In this document: piece by piece, positions 52,239 through 64,000 of the stretch
How the letters are laid out: every line of letters starts with the position of its first letter
Position numbering within the stretch: position 1 is the stretch's first letter
Source of the DNA: Coleophoma eucalyptorum
Lineage: Eukaryota; Ascomycota; Leotiomycetes; Helotiales; Dermateaceae
Assembly (NCBI GenBank): GCA_026120035.1
Contig: JALRME010000003.1
Location: forward strand, 372,001 to 436,000
Reading direction: 5' to 3'
Length of the DNA stretch: 64,000 bases
Position numbers and translations under genes: made by a program
The notes under the pieces: model-generated
Seen by the model: the letters and a program-made list of their open reading frames with translations, nothing else
Databases searched by the model: none
Told to the model about the DNA's origin: nothing

Positions 52239-54413
52239 GGATTTGTGTTCTACTTTCGTCTAGCAGGTCGTCTGATGTCAGTGATTGCTGACGGCTTGGA
52301 GGTGGTCCCAAGCATGGCTTTCTCGGAATATTTATAAACATACCATGATGAAGTATGCCGTATAGAGTCTTCAACTGCTTTTGTGCGACGAAGTTCGGTT
52401 TTCAAAATCTAATTTTGAAATGTACACCGGAATAGCGAAGGGTGACGGTAATGACATCTTGGATAACGTAGACCTTGCATCCATAAACCAGTGGGTCACC
52501 ACAATGCCCTCGTTACTTGCATGCCACAATAACGAGACTTACCTGGCGCAGCCGCAGTAAGCACAAAGTCAAAAAGGGCAAACAAGCCAATTACAAAGGC
52601 AGATCAGTGCCACTCGTTTGCTGACTCAAAATCAGAAGCAATTCATGATAGACTATGAATGGCGCAAAGGCAAGACTTCTAAAAAGTCTGGCAGCATTTT
52701 TTCGATGTATATTCAACCCAAAATAATTAGATGACATTCTCGTGGTTAGATAAGGTAATACAAAGGGGTGTCCGGGAAGGAGAAACTTTGGTAATACAAG
52801 CTTAGTTGTTAGCTCCTAGGCGGGATTAGATATTCAAGACTAGACGTTACTTTGTACCTTCAAACCTGCTACATTATACATTCCTAAGAACCCCTCCTAT
52901 AATAAAAGTACCCCTGCTAAGTATACTGTCGCTCAAGATCCACCATATGAAAATCACCTTACGTAAAATGCATATGTTCTACTTATGTGATGGCCATTCA
53001 ATGAATTCTAAGGAGAGATGAAAGGTATTATCTTCGCCCAGTATTACTCACCAGTAGATGAGGTGTGATTCCGTTGATCTCGAACTGCAAACAAAGGCTC
53101 AACCTTCCACGCAAGAAATCTGATCTACACTAACAAGACAATCCAAGTAGTACGAGAAGTTTGACATGAGACAATTTAATCGACAAGAAAATGTAAAAGC
53201 GAACATTAGATATACGTATAGGTCAGGTGAGCAGCTCTAAAGCTGCTAGACGGTTGCAAGACTTTGTCTGCTAGATCTGCATCCGTTGGACACTTGACAC
53301 AGTAACGATAGCAAAAAGGCATCGGCACAAAAGAATTTGTTTACTCACCAAGGCGAAATGTTGAGCGTGGGATCCTGTGAATGTGCGATGCTGGGTCTTC
53401 AGTGGTGGAGCAGTAGAGTGTGGAGAATAGTGTTTGTTGTGTTTGAGTTATTGGGCTCCAAGTAATCAATGACTTCATACTTCAGTCACAGCGCAAGAAC
53501 TGGAGGCGTTGGTGTTCCGGGGCTCCTTTCTGTTCTCCTTATCAAGTCGAGGTCAAAGAGCGTTGATAACGGCCCCGCTGCCGCAGGACCAAAAGTGGTG
53601 GAGAGATGTCGGGATCTCTATCATGCTTCCGGTACCCATCATAAGGATGGCTGGCATAAGATCAAGTATATCCCGCCATCTATAAATACAAACTGTAAGG
53701 GATTTTGATTGTGTAGATAAACAATTCTGCTTAGATGTTTATGCTGTTGTCCTTTTACGACTAATCAGCCAAAGCATTAAGTCCTTTGTAGCAAGTTAGC
53801 TGGTCGCTTGATTTGAGCATTCGCCAACATATTCAATGTGCGAGAGCTTTTACCCCAAACTTAAGGTCCCAAAAGAATGGTTTATTCATATGTTAATTTT
53901 AATTTTAATTTTGGTCTGCACATACTATTTAGAAATAGCCACTTTGATCATCTCAGTGAAGTTCTTCTATTATTATCACAGCAATTATTAATATAGTATA
54001 AAAACTCCTAAGCAGAGATAACAAAAAGTAAGGTACCGGTGGCAATATAAGTAGGCGCTCCATTCCAGTGATATGTATATTCTAAGATATCTGCTAGGCA
54101 AACAAGATAGGCCATTTGCATCTCTTAAGAAATTTGACTTGCACGCGGCGAAAGGAATATAGTCTTTGAACAACCTTGCCAGGGACCAGCTTTTGGTGAG
54201 TAAGGCAAGATTAGGATAAGAAAGGTGGGATGGATTGTCTTTGCTCCAAGTAGGCCAAGATCGCTTTTGGGCGTCTTGTTCTACTATTAATAGTGAGATG
54301 TATCTCTCTTCCTTTCTCTCTTCGATTTTGTTTTGATTTATTCTTATATATCATCTTCTTCGCCATATTTCTAAACACGCTTTAAAGCAAGAAGTTTCTT
54401 AGCTCGCCTAGAA
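52239..54413. other. 2.2-kb spacer with a possible spliced non-coding minus-strand unit
   Basis: No coding frame with support. On the minus strand, strong donors GTGAGT occur at 53348 and 53051, with a TTTGCAG acceptor ending at 53085 between them, outlining a 33-nt exon. Upstream of the first donor a CA-rich, ATG-free leader is seen. The part near 54300 is pyrimidine-rich and belongs to the transporter promoter. A plus-strand frame at 53469-53708 has no recognised similarity. Confidence 0.4.
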
Positions 54414-56338
54414 ATGACAATCAAAGTCGACGATGAAAAAGGAGGGCAGGTAGTCGATTCACCAGTACTTATCGAAGCTGGCTATACGGAAGAGCTTGCT
54501 GGGGAAAATAACTTTGAAGTTTTCAAGAAAACTAAAGATGGTGTTGACTTTCGAACTGTTGGATGGCCACGTGCGTCCGTTATTTTTCTGAAAGGTCAGT
54601 GGAACCTTTTGAATCTGATACTTAATGTAATTAAACTGAATCTTTAGTTCAATTCGCACTTGGTGTCCTCAGTATCCCAACGGCAATGTACTCTCTTGGT
54701 ATGATGAAAGCCACCATAATAATCCAGACAGTTAATCCATTCCAGGTGCACTTGGTGGTGCTCTATCGGTTATCGGATGGGGAATTTTAAATACTTGTAA
54801 GCTGGCGCATCTAATGAGATTCGAAGCAAAACTGACATGTTGCAAGATGCTGCTGTTATACAAGGGGATTTCAGAAACCGACATGCAGGGTGCCACACAA
54901 TTGCCGATATGGCTTTTGTTCTAGGAGGAACTTGGCTAAGAGAACTGTGCGGTGGTCTATTTGTGATTGCGTAAATATTTCTCGCCTGAAATGAAGTCGG
55001 AATGACTGACTGATCGATGCTCCAGATACATCCTCTGCACAGGATCTGGCATTCTCGGTATCTCCATTGGGATCAATGCACTTTCTCACCACGCAGCCTG
55101 TACTGTGATCTGGTCAGTCATAGCTACCGTTGCCATTGCAGTTGGTAGCAGTATTCGCAAATTCCATACCATCGGCTGGCTTACCTGGGCTGGATTTATT
55201 TCCATATTTACAGCGGTATTGATAGTTGTGTAAGTGAACTGTTTCACTCCCCTTGCCTTTACTGATGGAAAGCTCCATCCGTCAAAGTTTCTGATATAGA
55301 CCCCACAGTTCACCTGGTTACTAATGGGCTACCTCCTCGTCATTGACGATACCACCAAGTGAATATATCAAGCTGATACATTAAACACAGAATCGCGGTC
55401 ACAACTCTTGATCGTCCAGCAGCAGCTCCTCAAGTTGGTGACTTTGATCTTGGGTATTACGTTATTGCTCATCCGACGTTCATTGCAGGAATGTCTGCAT
55501 CAGCTACAATCTTCATTTCTTCATCCGGATCAAGCGCCTTCATTCCAGTAATTGCAGAGATGCGAAATCCAAGAGACTACCGCAAGGCCCTATACGTCTG
55601 CAATGCAATTGTCAATGGTGCCTATTTGAGCTTCGGTCTTGTGGTGTATCGTTGGTGTGGTCAATGGGTTGCTTCTCCGTCGCTTGGAGTAAGTCTTGTT
55701 CGGATAAATATAGAGAACAAGAGCTGACTTCCCTCCAGAGCGCTGGGCAAACAGTGAAAATGGTTGCATATGGCATAGGGATGGTTGGTCTCATTGCTAG
55801 TGCCGTGATCTACCTCCACGTTGCTTCTAAGTATTTGTTTGTTCGTTTCCTACGGAATTCGAAACATCTCCAATCAAATTCTGTAATACACTGGGCAACT
55901 TGGCTGTAAGTCCTCCTTCCGATTACAAGGCGCCGGATTAACAAGTACAGATCATGCACTTTTGGACTGGCATTTCTCTCTTTCATCCTCGCCGAGGCAA
56001 TCCCAATTTTCAATTACCTTCTCTCGCTCACAGGATCGATTTGCTTTGCACCGCTTGCACTCATTTTGCCCGGACTGTTTTGGCTGCATGATTACAGTGA
56101 TTGGAGAAGAGGGTCAGCAGGAAAGAAGATTGCTTATTGGCTGCATTGGCTCTTGGTGGCCCTGGGTGTATTCGTCATGGTTGCAGGCACTTATGCCACG
56201 GTTCAGCTGATCATAGATGCTTATGCGGCAGGAACAATTGGTATGTTCAGATGTGTCTGTGGCTGACAGCGGTATTGGCTAACGTGGCTTGCTGTAGGTT
56301 CTGCATTCTCATGTGCCGATAACTCAAACTCCTCTTAA
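54414..56338 (+). CDS. amino-acid transporter of the AAAP/Mtr family
   Basis: Plasma-membrane or vacuolar neutral amino-acid permease of the Aa_trans family. Nine exons: 54414-54594, 54648-54698, 54746-54796, 54847-54970, 55026-55229, 55391-55688, 55739-55905, 55951-56240, 56298-56338; 468 residues. The soluble N-terminus (about 1-60) precedes membrane segment 1, which starts VQFALGVLSIPTAMYSLGALGG, the family's typical opening. The motif QGDFRNRHAGCHTIADMA, then GGLFVIAYILCTGSGILGISIG, ISSSGSSAFIPVIAEMRNPRDYRKAL and SGLxL-like VKMVAYGIGMVGLIASAVIY follow; about 10-11 membrane segments are visible in all. Introns are 45-57 bp except intron 5 (161 bp). Neurospora Mtr is the closest named relative I recognise; substrate not determined. 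Confidence 0.9.
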
Positions 56339-57254
56339 ATTTGGCATGACTAAGAGTGAAGTCTGGCACCAAGTCTGGGTACTTAAAAAAGCAGACTCTG
56401 CAATCCCCTCTTCCGCAGTTGAGCCCCGACAAGGATTATGGTGCTCGTACCCCATTAGAGAGCGAGCTTAAGGTAAGGTAGATAGCGATAAGCAGAGGTG
56501 GTCTCTTGCCTTAACCTAAAAAAGACGATGCTAGTAATATAGTCAAAACGTATAAATATTTCTTGCTTGACACAAACTTGAATTAAATTCATATTTTTCT
56601 TTGAGAAATCTAGTGCTTTCGCCAGCTAGTATATCTTACAGAAGACCAGTGACTTTGTGCGCGCAAACCCGCCTACTCAGAGCCAGCTACCGTCATGTTG
56701 CGAGATACTCTGGCTTTCATGACAGCTGTAATACCATTCCATTCCAGCCAAATTTCATTGCTACAGTTTGAAAGACGAAAGACGACGGTCGACTCTGATG
56801 CCCGATGAAAATGCTAGCTGCTGTGATAGAACATGCAATCGATAGGTCCGGAGAATGAGTTCAATGTCGTGACTGATACTGATCATCGATTTGAAGGAGC
56901 CAAGACAAGGTAATTGCTTGCGCATATATAGCTCGTACTTCTATCTACTGCGGACCGCACGCACATCATACCATCCGAACGACGACACCATTTGTGTGTC
57001 ACGCTTTTTCCTGACAACCTTAATTTCCCCTCGCATAAGATTCAAGGGCTGAGTAGTTTCGTGTTCGTCCCATCAAGCTTACGGAGTGTAACGTGGTTGA
57101 GGTTGTAGGTGAGTGAGCTCATTAGCTAAGGTAGTTTGGCATTCATCCTTGACGCGCAACCCTGTCCGCAGCATCCACCGGCACGAACCTCAATCATTTC
57201 CCCTCTGTCCGAGGTCCTCAGCCGACTTTGATTGCGCTCCTGGCACTCGTTACC
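56339..57254. other. spacer upstream of the RhoGAP gene
   Basis: 916 bp with the transporter 3' flank and the promoter/5' untranslated region of the RhoGAP gene. A possible untranslated intron (GTGAGT near 57109) exists. Nothing else recognised. Confidence 0.5.
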
Positions 57255-59664
57255 ATGGATCCAGATCAAGAAAATACTTCCAGTATAATGGCCCACGAAA
57301 GAAATGGTAGCATGTCGCTCGGTGCACCTCCCTCGATGGGCGATGATGTGTCTCCGATCCAAGGGGACTTCACCACTACAGCTTCCGGTCCTCAAGCAGC
57401 AGCGACTGAGGTTGATCCAAACGCAAAGATAGTCCAAGAAGTAGTGAATTCCGAGGTTGGTTGGAACTGGAATAAATGATAGTGCTTCTACGGCAGTAGC
57501 TGATTTCCCTTCTAGATCGGAGTAGCTACTCTTCTTAATCGGCTCAAACAGAGCATAGCCTCAGCAAAGGTACACAAGCCTTAGACCTCCAAGCTGTATT
57601 TTGAAATGAGTCTGACTGGCGGAATAGGAATTTGCGTTGTTTTTGAAAAAGAGATCCACGATCGAGGAGGAACACTCAACTAGTCTGAAGAAGCTCTGTC
57701 GCGCGACAAATGAGAGCATACACAAGCCTGAGCACCGAAATGGCTCATTCCTACAATCGCACGAGGAACTGAACTCTATACATGAGCGCATGGCAGATAA
57801 TGGAGCTCAATTCGCCACGTCTTTGCATCAAATGCACGAGGATCTCACGGACATGGCTGCCAATATGGAGCGAGGTCGCAAGCATTGGAAGACGAATGGC
57901 TTGGCCGCAGAGCAACGTGTGGTCGATGCTGAGGCGGCATTGAGGAAGTCAAAGGCTAAGTATGATACATTATCAGATGATTATGATCGTGCTAGGACAG
58001 GCGATCGCCAGTCAGGCAAAATCTTTGGACTCAAGGGACCGAAGTCTGCTGCGCAACATGAAGAGGATCTGCTCCGAAAGGTCCAGGCAGCGGATGCCGA
58101 CTATGCGTCCAAAGTGACGAATGCTCAAAATCAACGGGCGGAGCTATTGTCTAAATTGAGGCCGGAGGCTGTCAAGGCTTTGCAGGACCTCATCAGAGAG
58201 TGCGATTCGGCCTTGACGTTGCAAATGCAAAAATTTGGTTAGTAATGAGTCTTGCACTTCCCTGTTAGCCAAGACATCTGAACTTACTATTTCAAAGCGT
58301 CGTTTAATGAGAAGCTTCTCCTAAGCAACGGTCTGAATATCAGTCCTATGAAAGGCAGAGAGCACGGGAGTCAACGCCGCAGTCTTGGCGAAGTTGTCTA
58401 TGCTATTGACAACGAGAAAGATCTAAGCAACTACATCACCAGCTTTGCTAGCAAAGTGCCGTCAAGAGGTTCTGAAATCAAGTACGAACGTAACGCAGTG
58501 AGTTTCTCCCAACGGAATTCTGAAATATCACTCCCACTAAGAAAATCAGGTACTCAATCCAGCACAACAAATCACACCTCAACGTATATCTGAACCGTCA
58601 CCTCAACGACAAGGTCCACCACAGAACTTTGCAGTCTCCCAACCTAGCCCGCAATCACAGCCCTCAATGAACCAGAACTTTAGTCAAACCTCGGCAGCTC
58701 CTTACCCGCAACATGAGAGAAGCTTTAGCCAGACACCAACAACGCAGACTCACAATGGCAATGCCATGGGTGCTGTGAGCCCAGGGTATCCATCTGGGCC
58801 AAATGGCGCTTCAGGCCCCCCCCAAATCTCCTCATTACCTTTCCAGACTTCACAAACACAGCTACCTTCGCCCTATCAGTCACAAGCTCCACCGCCACCC
58901 ATTCAGTCCCCACACTCACCACCTCCAATGGCTGGCAATGCTACACATCTAACTCCATTGAAACCCGTTTTTGGACTTAGTCTCAATGAATTGTTTGAAA
59001 GAGATGGCTCTGCTGTTCCGATGGTTGTCTATCAATGTATCCAAGCTGTCGATTTGTTTGGATTGGAAGTGGAGGGCATCTATCGATTATCTGGCACAGC
59101 TTCACACATAACCAAGATCAAAGCAATGTTCGATAATGGTAATTTGCTTGTTGCATAGCTTCTTGCACATATGATGACTAACAACAATGCAGATTCGTCA
59201 AAAGTTGATTTTCGCAACCCTGAAAACTTCTTCCACGATGTCAACAGTGTTGCGGGTCTCCTGAAGCAGTTCTTTCGAGACCTTCCTGATCCACTTTTGA
59301 CCACCGAGCACTACGCCGGCTTCATTGATGCCGCTAGTAAGCAAAAAAACCCCTAATACTGCAACATTTACTTACACCCAGCGCAGAAGCTGACGACGAT
59401 ATTGTTCGCCGTGATTCTCTACACGCTATCATTAACAGTCTCCCCGACCCCAATTACGCAACATTACGAGCACTGACGCTGCACCTCAATCGCGTGCAGG
59501 AGGCCTCCGCTGCCAACAGGATGAGTGCCAGCAATCTGGCCATTGTCTTTGGACCAACCTTGATGGGTTCAAATACCGGTCACAATATCGGCGATGCTGG
59601 ATGGCAGGTAAAAGTGATCGATACAATACTCAATAACACCTACCAGATCTTTGACGATGATTGA
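57255..59664 (+). CDS. RGD1: F-BAR and RhoGAP domain protein (RGD1-like)
   Basis: GTPase-activating protein for Rho GTPases acting at curved plasma membrane. Seven exons: 57255-57455, 57516-57569, 57628-58237, 58298-58497, 58550-59138, 59193-59336, 59387-59664; 691 residues. The FCH/F-BAR region starts around residue 68 ([41 protein letters not shown] in short steps) and runs as helices to about 365. A Pro/Gln/Ser-rich linker (about 365-475) joins it to the RhoGAP domain: [25 protein letters not shown] with the catalytic arginine finger, [14 protein letters not shown], then [31 protein letters not shown]. It could act on the Rac1 encoded 8 kb away, but RGD1 relatives prefer Rho3/Rho4. Confidence 0.93.
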
Positions 59665-60063
59665 TGAAAAATACCTCGTAATCGATCAAAGAGTTCAAGA
59701 TAGCATCTGGATAGTTTTATGTGTATTAGGGCGTGTTCATGTATGATTAGCGACTAATGAGTTAATTGCAATCCTTTTACTTTTCGACTTGCCAATTGCG
59801 ACCCTCTGTATGTGGAAATTTTGAGCCGCATTCAACTGACTAAGTCATGACCTCTCTGTGCTTTCGTGGCATCGTGGGGATCTCAATTAACTCTGAATCC
59901 ATTATATCCGGGAGCTATGTTGTCTATATAAACATTGGGCTCCGTGGTGAACGTCTATGCAAGATGTTTTACAATATGGCAGACAAAATCTGCTTGTGCC
60001 CCTATCCAATAATACAAGGCACGCTTGCTAGAAACCTTTGACAGAACTAGTATCAAACACCTA
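59665..60063. other. convergent 3' spacer RGD1 / MED12
   Basis: 399 bp between convergent stops. No feature seen. Confidence 0.55.
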
Positions 60064-63000
60064 TCAACTCTTCCGTGCGCCAAATAAAGTAAGGCTCAAG
60101 CTGGTGTCATTTTCGCATCCTAGGCCTGAGCCGACACCAAGCATTTCCCATCGCCGTAACGGGAAATGGGCAAGTCTTTCTTTATCAGCGGTTCTACCTT
60201 CATTTGCGGCGCCTGTGGGCGTAGCTGAGCCTGCTTGTACACCCGCAATCCCACTCTTATCCTTCTGGCTTAGAATCAACCAATCTGAGGGGTTTGGTGC
60301 AAAACTGAAAATATATCTTAGTTGCTTTGTCCAGGTAGTCTCTCGTAAACCGCGGATGCATTGCTGTCTTAAATCGTCCGGTAAAGTATCTACCAGGAGG
60401 ATAGAAAGGTCAAACATTCTCTCGATGAGTCTATTTATTGCCTGATTATCGGAATCGAATCCTGCAAGCTCAAGGAGGAGTGCCGAAAGTGCGAGTAATG
60501 ATTTGGCCCTGTATTCATTTCCGGATTTCGAAGACTCAAAGGCAGAGTTGTTCGTAATAGTGAAGGACACAAAGAGAGGAAGCCAGTTATTAACAACAGT
60601 GTCCTTCATACCACTGTATTGTGTATTGGTCAGGAGAAGCCATATGCCATTGAGACTGACCACAATTTCTGCAGCCAAGGAAGTCCCAGAAGGTGGTCCA
60701 CTATACGCTGTCATGCTGACGATCAGGAGTAGATTTTTCGCTTGGGCCAGTGCAGCGTCATCTTCCAAAAGATCATACGAGGCAGCTGATTTCGGTGAAG
60801 GAATCAATGAAAGGAATTGGGACTCGGCTTGTGCACGAAGATGTTTTGCGACTGATATATCCAGGAGAGGGACAATGCTAGCCCAAGTCGTGCTTCCACT
60901 AGCAACAGCTGCTCCTATAGCTTGCTCAAATGCCTCAAGTCGATTGGTTTGGTCATTTTCATTTTCTGCGGAAGATGAAGCATCCAGGCCAAACGTCGAT
61001 GCAAGCTTCAACTGACAGAATGGCAGAGTCAAGTCAGAGGCTAGGCTCAGGACAGCATCAGCTTGAATCACTCCACTGGCACTGGCTCCATGGCCAGGCA
61101 ACAGAAGACCATCGGTAAGCCTATCAATCGCAGCACGACTCTCAGGACTACCGTTTTGGCAAATCGGTAGAATAAGACTCTTACACATTGCCTCTGCATT
61201 AATGACCACGAGGAGCTGAATAGCTTCTCGCGCGTCATTGTCAGCTAAAAGAAGGGACGCAGATTTGATGCCTTCGACGGAAGGTTGGTCTAGAGCTCGG
61301 CGAATGACTTGCAGTAACTCAAATGCATGATCTTTGTGCAAATGTACCTGCTTCACTCTCAAGCGGTAGGATTCTTCAACTGTCATGAGTTCCGGAACGC
61401 TTGCTGGGATGATGGCAAGAGCAAGCTCTTCTAACGAATTTCGTGAAATGATTTGAGCAGACTGACCCAAACCTGCTGCTTGCGCCTCGACCAATACTTC
61501 TTTAAACTCGAGACATCCAAAACTGATCAGCGGACCCAGTATAGTGGTCATACTTGGTCGGTTAACCATCTGTTTAAATCGGTGCACCCAGAGAGCCATG
61601 AGTTTGTCAAATTGGGGAGAGTCAAATGTGCGAAGCCGAGTCAAAAGTAGGGCGCAACTTCTTTGTTGCTCGCTTGATTTGCCCCAGGATTCCTCTAGAC
61701 GTGCAATAATTCTTTGGAACAGACGCTCTAGAGTTGCTTGATCCATACTGTTGCCACTTGCCAAAACTCGCTCAATCTCGTCTGTGAAGTCGGCCTCCTC
61801 AACCTGGAGCACTCCGGCCATGTGGTCGGATACAGGGGAGCAAGCATCCGCGGCAGTTTTCCTATCACTCCGTGCAAGCTCCTGAGAGAGTTGCTGAGCA
61901 ATCAGACTATAATCGGGCATTCTCGAAGCCAAGCTTGTCAGCGAGGCTAGCAGTACTCTTGGACAATAGTCATGCTCCTCTGCATGAACTCTGAGTCGTG
62001 CTAGTAGTACCTCAAATAGGTCTTTCACTGCGCCAATGGCGCCAAAAGTTTCGAGATGTAAGTCTAGACTGTCTGCGACAGATGCAAGCACTTCAGGGTC
62101 AGTTGAAGAGGTGACAAGTTTCAACACATCGGCAAGCATCGAATAGTCATCCATCATCTCAAGGTAGCGGCGAATAGTGCTGAGCTCGGATACTGTGATT
62201 GAGGAAATACCGCTTGTCTTTGCCATGTCCCAGTCGTTGGAGCTTGAATTGGGCTGTTTCGTAACATGTTCAGCAACCTTCTGCCTAAGAAACAACCCCA
62301 GCTCGGATCTGGTAGTTCTTGTTGATGCCAAGATGGCTCGCGAGAGGTTGTCATTGGTAAGAGTCTGTATAGCATCTTCAACCTCTAAGCTCGTCAACAT
62401 GCTAGGAAGAGAAGATTCGATGCCAACAATGCAGGTTCTGGTCGCAGCTTCTTCTTCTTCAACGTCAAAGCCAGCGCGGTTGAGAAGGGTGCCCCGTAGT
62501 TCGCTCATGGCTTCACTGAGATTATGGGTTGGCAACTCAACAAGGAGCCTGGTAGCAAAAGCACCATCTATTCTCACTTCTGCGCTGTCATTCATTGCCC
62601 CGCATGCAATCAGCCACTGAAGATAAATGGGCACCGAAAAATGCTCCGACCGTGCAAGTTCCGAAATAAGATGATAAACAGCTGTTCTAGATCTCCCCGA
62701 CTGAGAGGCTGGAGAGTCGAGGAATGAGAGTACTGCATCAGTAATTGGCGCCCCGAGTTTACTCCATGACCTGATAATGCGGACGCCAACAAAAACTTTA
62801 GTTGGTCCTGGTCGATATGATGAAGTTGCCCACTCCAATACTGTTTTCATAAGCATTCCTTTATCGTCCGAAAGGGACCAGAACTGCATAGGAAGCTCGT
62901 TTGTGAACACTTCGGATAGGAGGAGGTCTAGTCGATGAATGAGTTGCTGCCGTGCAGACTCCGGCTTCCCAATGCTTTGAACCTCAAGCCTCTGATTGCG

Positions 63001-64000
63001 ACGATCTATGGATTCCACGATTGTAGAAACCCTTTCGTCTTCGCTGAATTTCGACACGATGACTTGCCTATGCTTTGTCCATTGCTTCGAGGACACAAAG
63101 CTCTCTGGGTTCGTCATAAGAAGCCCTCTGAGCAGGATATCAAGTCTGTCAAGTAGGGGGCCCAAGATATCGACATCTTCTTGAGCCAAAACCTGTTTCT
63201 TATGTTAGTTGCTATGATGAAGAACCCAGGAAAATCTATTACCTCAGTAAAATGGCTAAGTAATGCTGCCGATATGCGGCGAGCGTATTTACGATATAAG
63301 AGGAGGTCTTTCCAATAGATCTGTACGATAAGAAGCCACATTGGGAGCTTAGCCTGAGTGCTGGCCTCGAGTGAGGAAACCAGCCAGTCCATATAATGCT
63401 CGCGATCCAAAAGGTATTCTGCATGGAAGTGGGTAGAAAGCCGGATTCTGCAGTAGCTTTAGTTAGTGAAAGCCTGGTAATATTGTACGTTCGTGCAACT
63501 TACGCATAATTGATCTTGTTCCTGAAATCCTTCTCTCCACACAAGCCAATTACACCCTCCAGAAATTGTTCTACGCAAACAGTGAAGTCGCGGATCCATT
63601 TCGCCTCACCACCCATGGCAAATGTGCCACTCACGCCCTTTCGGCGAAATGATCGTAGTTCATTTGCACCAACGCATTTAGCAAGCCAGACAGCTCGTTC
63701 GACCGGGATATTCTTGCTCAGTGATTGATCTAATAGTACCTTTCCTCTAATACCGTGAGGGATGGAGCGGCTCAGCCGTCGTAAAGAGATTGTAGGGTTG
63801 GCCAAATCCTTCAGCCACATCTCCCTCTTTGTATCTGTCACAGTAACCCGAGGAGGTGGCTTGAATGTTGAATTCGAGGTTATCTGACCGTATGCTCGTC
63901 TTTGTGCAAGAACAGTAGTAAAGAGGGAGGACAGCGTCAGCAAACCACTTTTATGTTTCAAAGATGGGAAAATTGAGGCTTTCGCGGACCCAGTCTCATT
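60064..64000 (-). CDS. SRB8: Mediator kinase-module subunit MED12/SRB8 (5' end beyond window)
   Basis: Large subunit of the CDK8 module of Mediator, which represses or tunes RNA polymerase II transcription. Visible exons: 63504-64000 (open at the right edge), 63243-63447, 60064-63192; about 1276 residues. The Med12 domain is near the visible start: FKPPPRVTVTDTKREMWLKD, LRRLSRSIPHGIRGKVLLDQ, PVERAVWLAKCVGANELRSF. The rest is a long alpha-helical, low-homology region with VPIYLQWLIACGAMN and ends LTLFGARKS. Introns of 56 and 50 bp are in frame. The first residues and probably a further N-terminal exon lie beyond base 64000. Confidence 0.92.

Noticed and set aside
52730..52860. Possible transposon edge (repeated ggtaatacaa)
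   Set aside because: Only two copies of a 10-mer; no inverted ends or target duplication.
60503..62620. Plus-strand frames of 147-170 codons inside MED12
   Set aside because: They are shadows of the MED12 reading frame on the other strand.

Overview
The window is nuclear DNA from a filamentous ascomycete (Pezizomycotina). Genes are dense and on both strands. They are broken by many 45-70 bp introns with GT..AG (rarely GC..AG) borders and CTAAC/CTGAC-like branch points. The gene content is typical of this group: Zn2Cys6 regulator, CFEM protein, Rac GTPase, CNNM/DUF21 protein, DUF7704 protein. A leotiomycete-like relative would fit, but the order is only a guess. All gene models were joined by hand from reading frames and splice sites. 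For each complete multi-exon gene the summed coding length is a multiple of three.

Layout. 1-3743: a truncated GAF/histidine-kinase gene and a Zn2Cys6 regulator, both minus. 3744-8432: an AT- and TpA-rich, gene-free island that looks like RIP-mutated repeat DNA; inside it is a 596-bp TA-flanked inverted-repeat element. 9029-20736: D-lactate dehydrogenase, a SET-domain methyltransferase, a CNNM/DUF21 membrane protein, a SAM methyltransferase, aspartate-semialdehyde dehydrogenase (HOM2) and Sec61-gamma. 21841-33750: a CFIm68/CPSF6-like factor, Lrp1/Rrp47, a ketopantoate-reductase-like protein, PDCD5, COQ4, ribosomal protein eS4 and a DCAF11-type WD40 protein. 33967-43286: a double-telobox Myb protein, a DUF7704 protein, MIX17, a UBX protein, SURF1/SHY1 and a CENP-T histone-fold protein. 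43572-48899: CMS1, a CFEM protein, NOP6 and Rac1. 51438-64000: a Rossmann-fold protein, an amino-acid transporter, an F-BAR/RhoGAP protein (RGD1 type), and MED12/SRB8 running off the right edge.

There is no operon-like or biosynthetic cluster logic. Most genes are single-copy housekeeping functions: RNA processing and ribosome biogenesis (CFIm68, Lrp1, eS4, CMS1, NOP6), mitochondria (D-LDH, COQ4, MIX17, SURF1), chromosome biology (telobox protein, CENP-T) and Rho signalling (Rac1, RGD1-type GAP). Accessory character is confined to the AT-rich island, the repeat-rich 2.5 kb upstream of rac1, and the empty 2.2 kb before the transporter.

The observations I would follow first are: (i) the CFEM gene, whose frame stops at a TGA exactly before an otherwise intact, in-frame GPI-anchor-like tail; (ii) the TA-flanked element with ACCAG/CTGGT arrays; (iii) internal micro-exons of 11 and 13 nt; (iv) two GC-AG introns; (v) a putative spliced, non-coding transcription unit at about 53.0-53.4 kb. 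I did not find a clearly novel multi-gene system.
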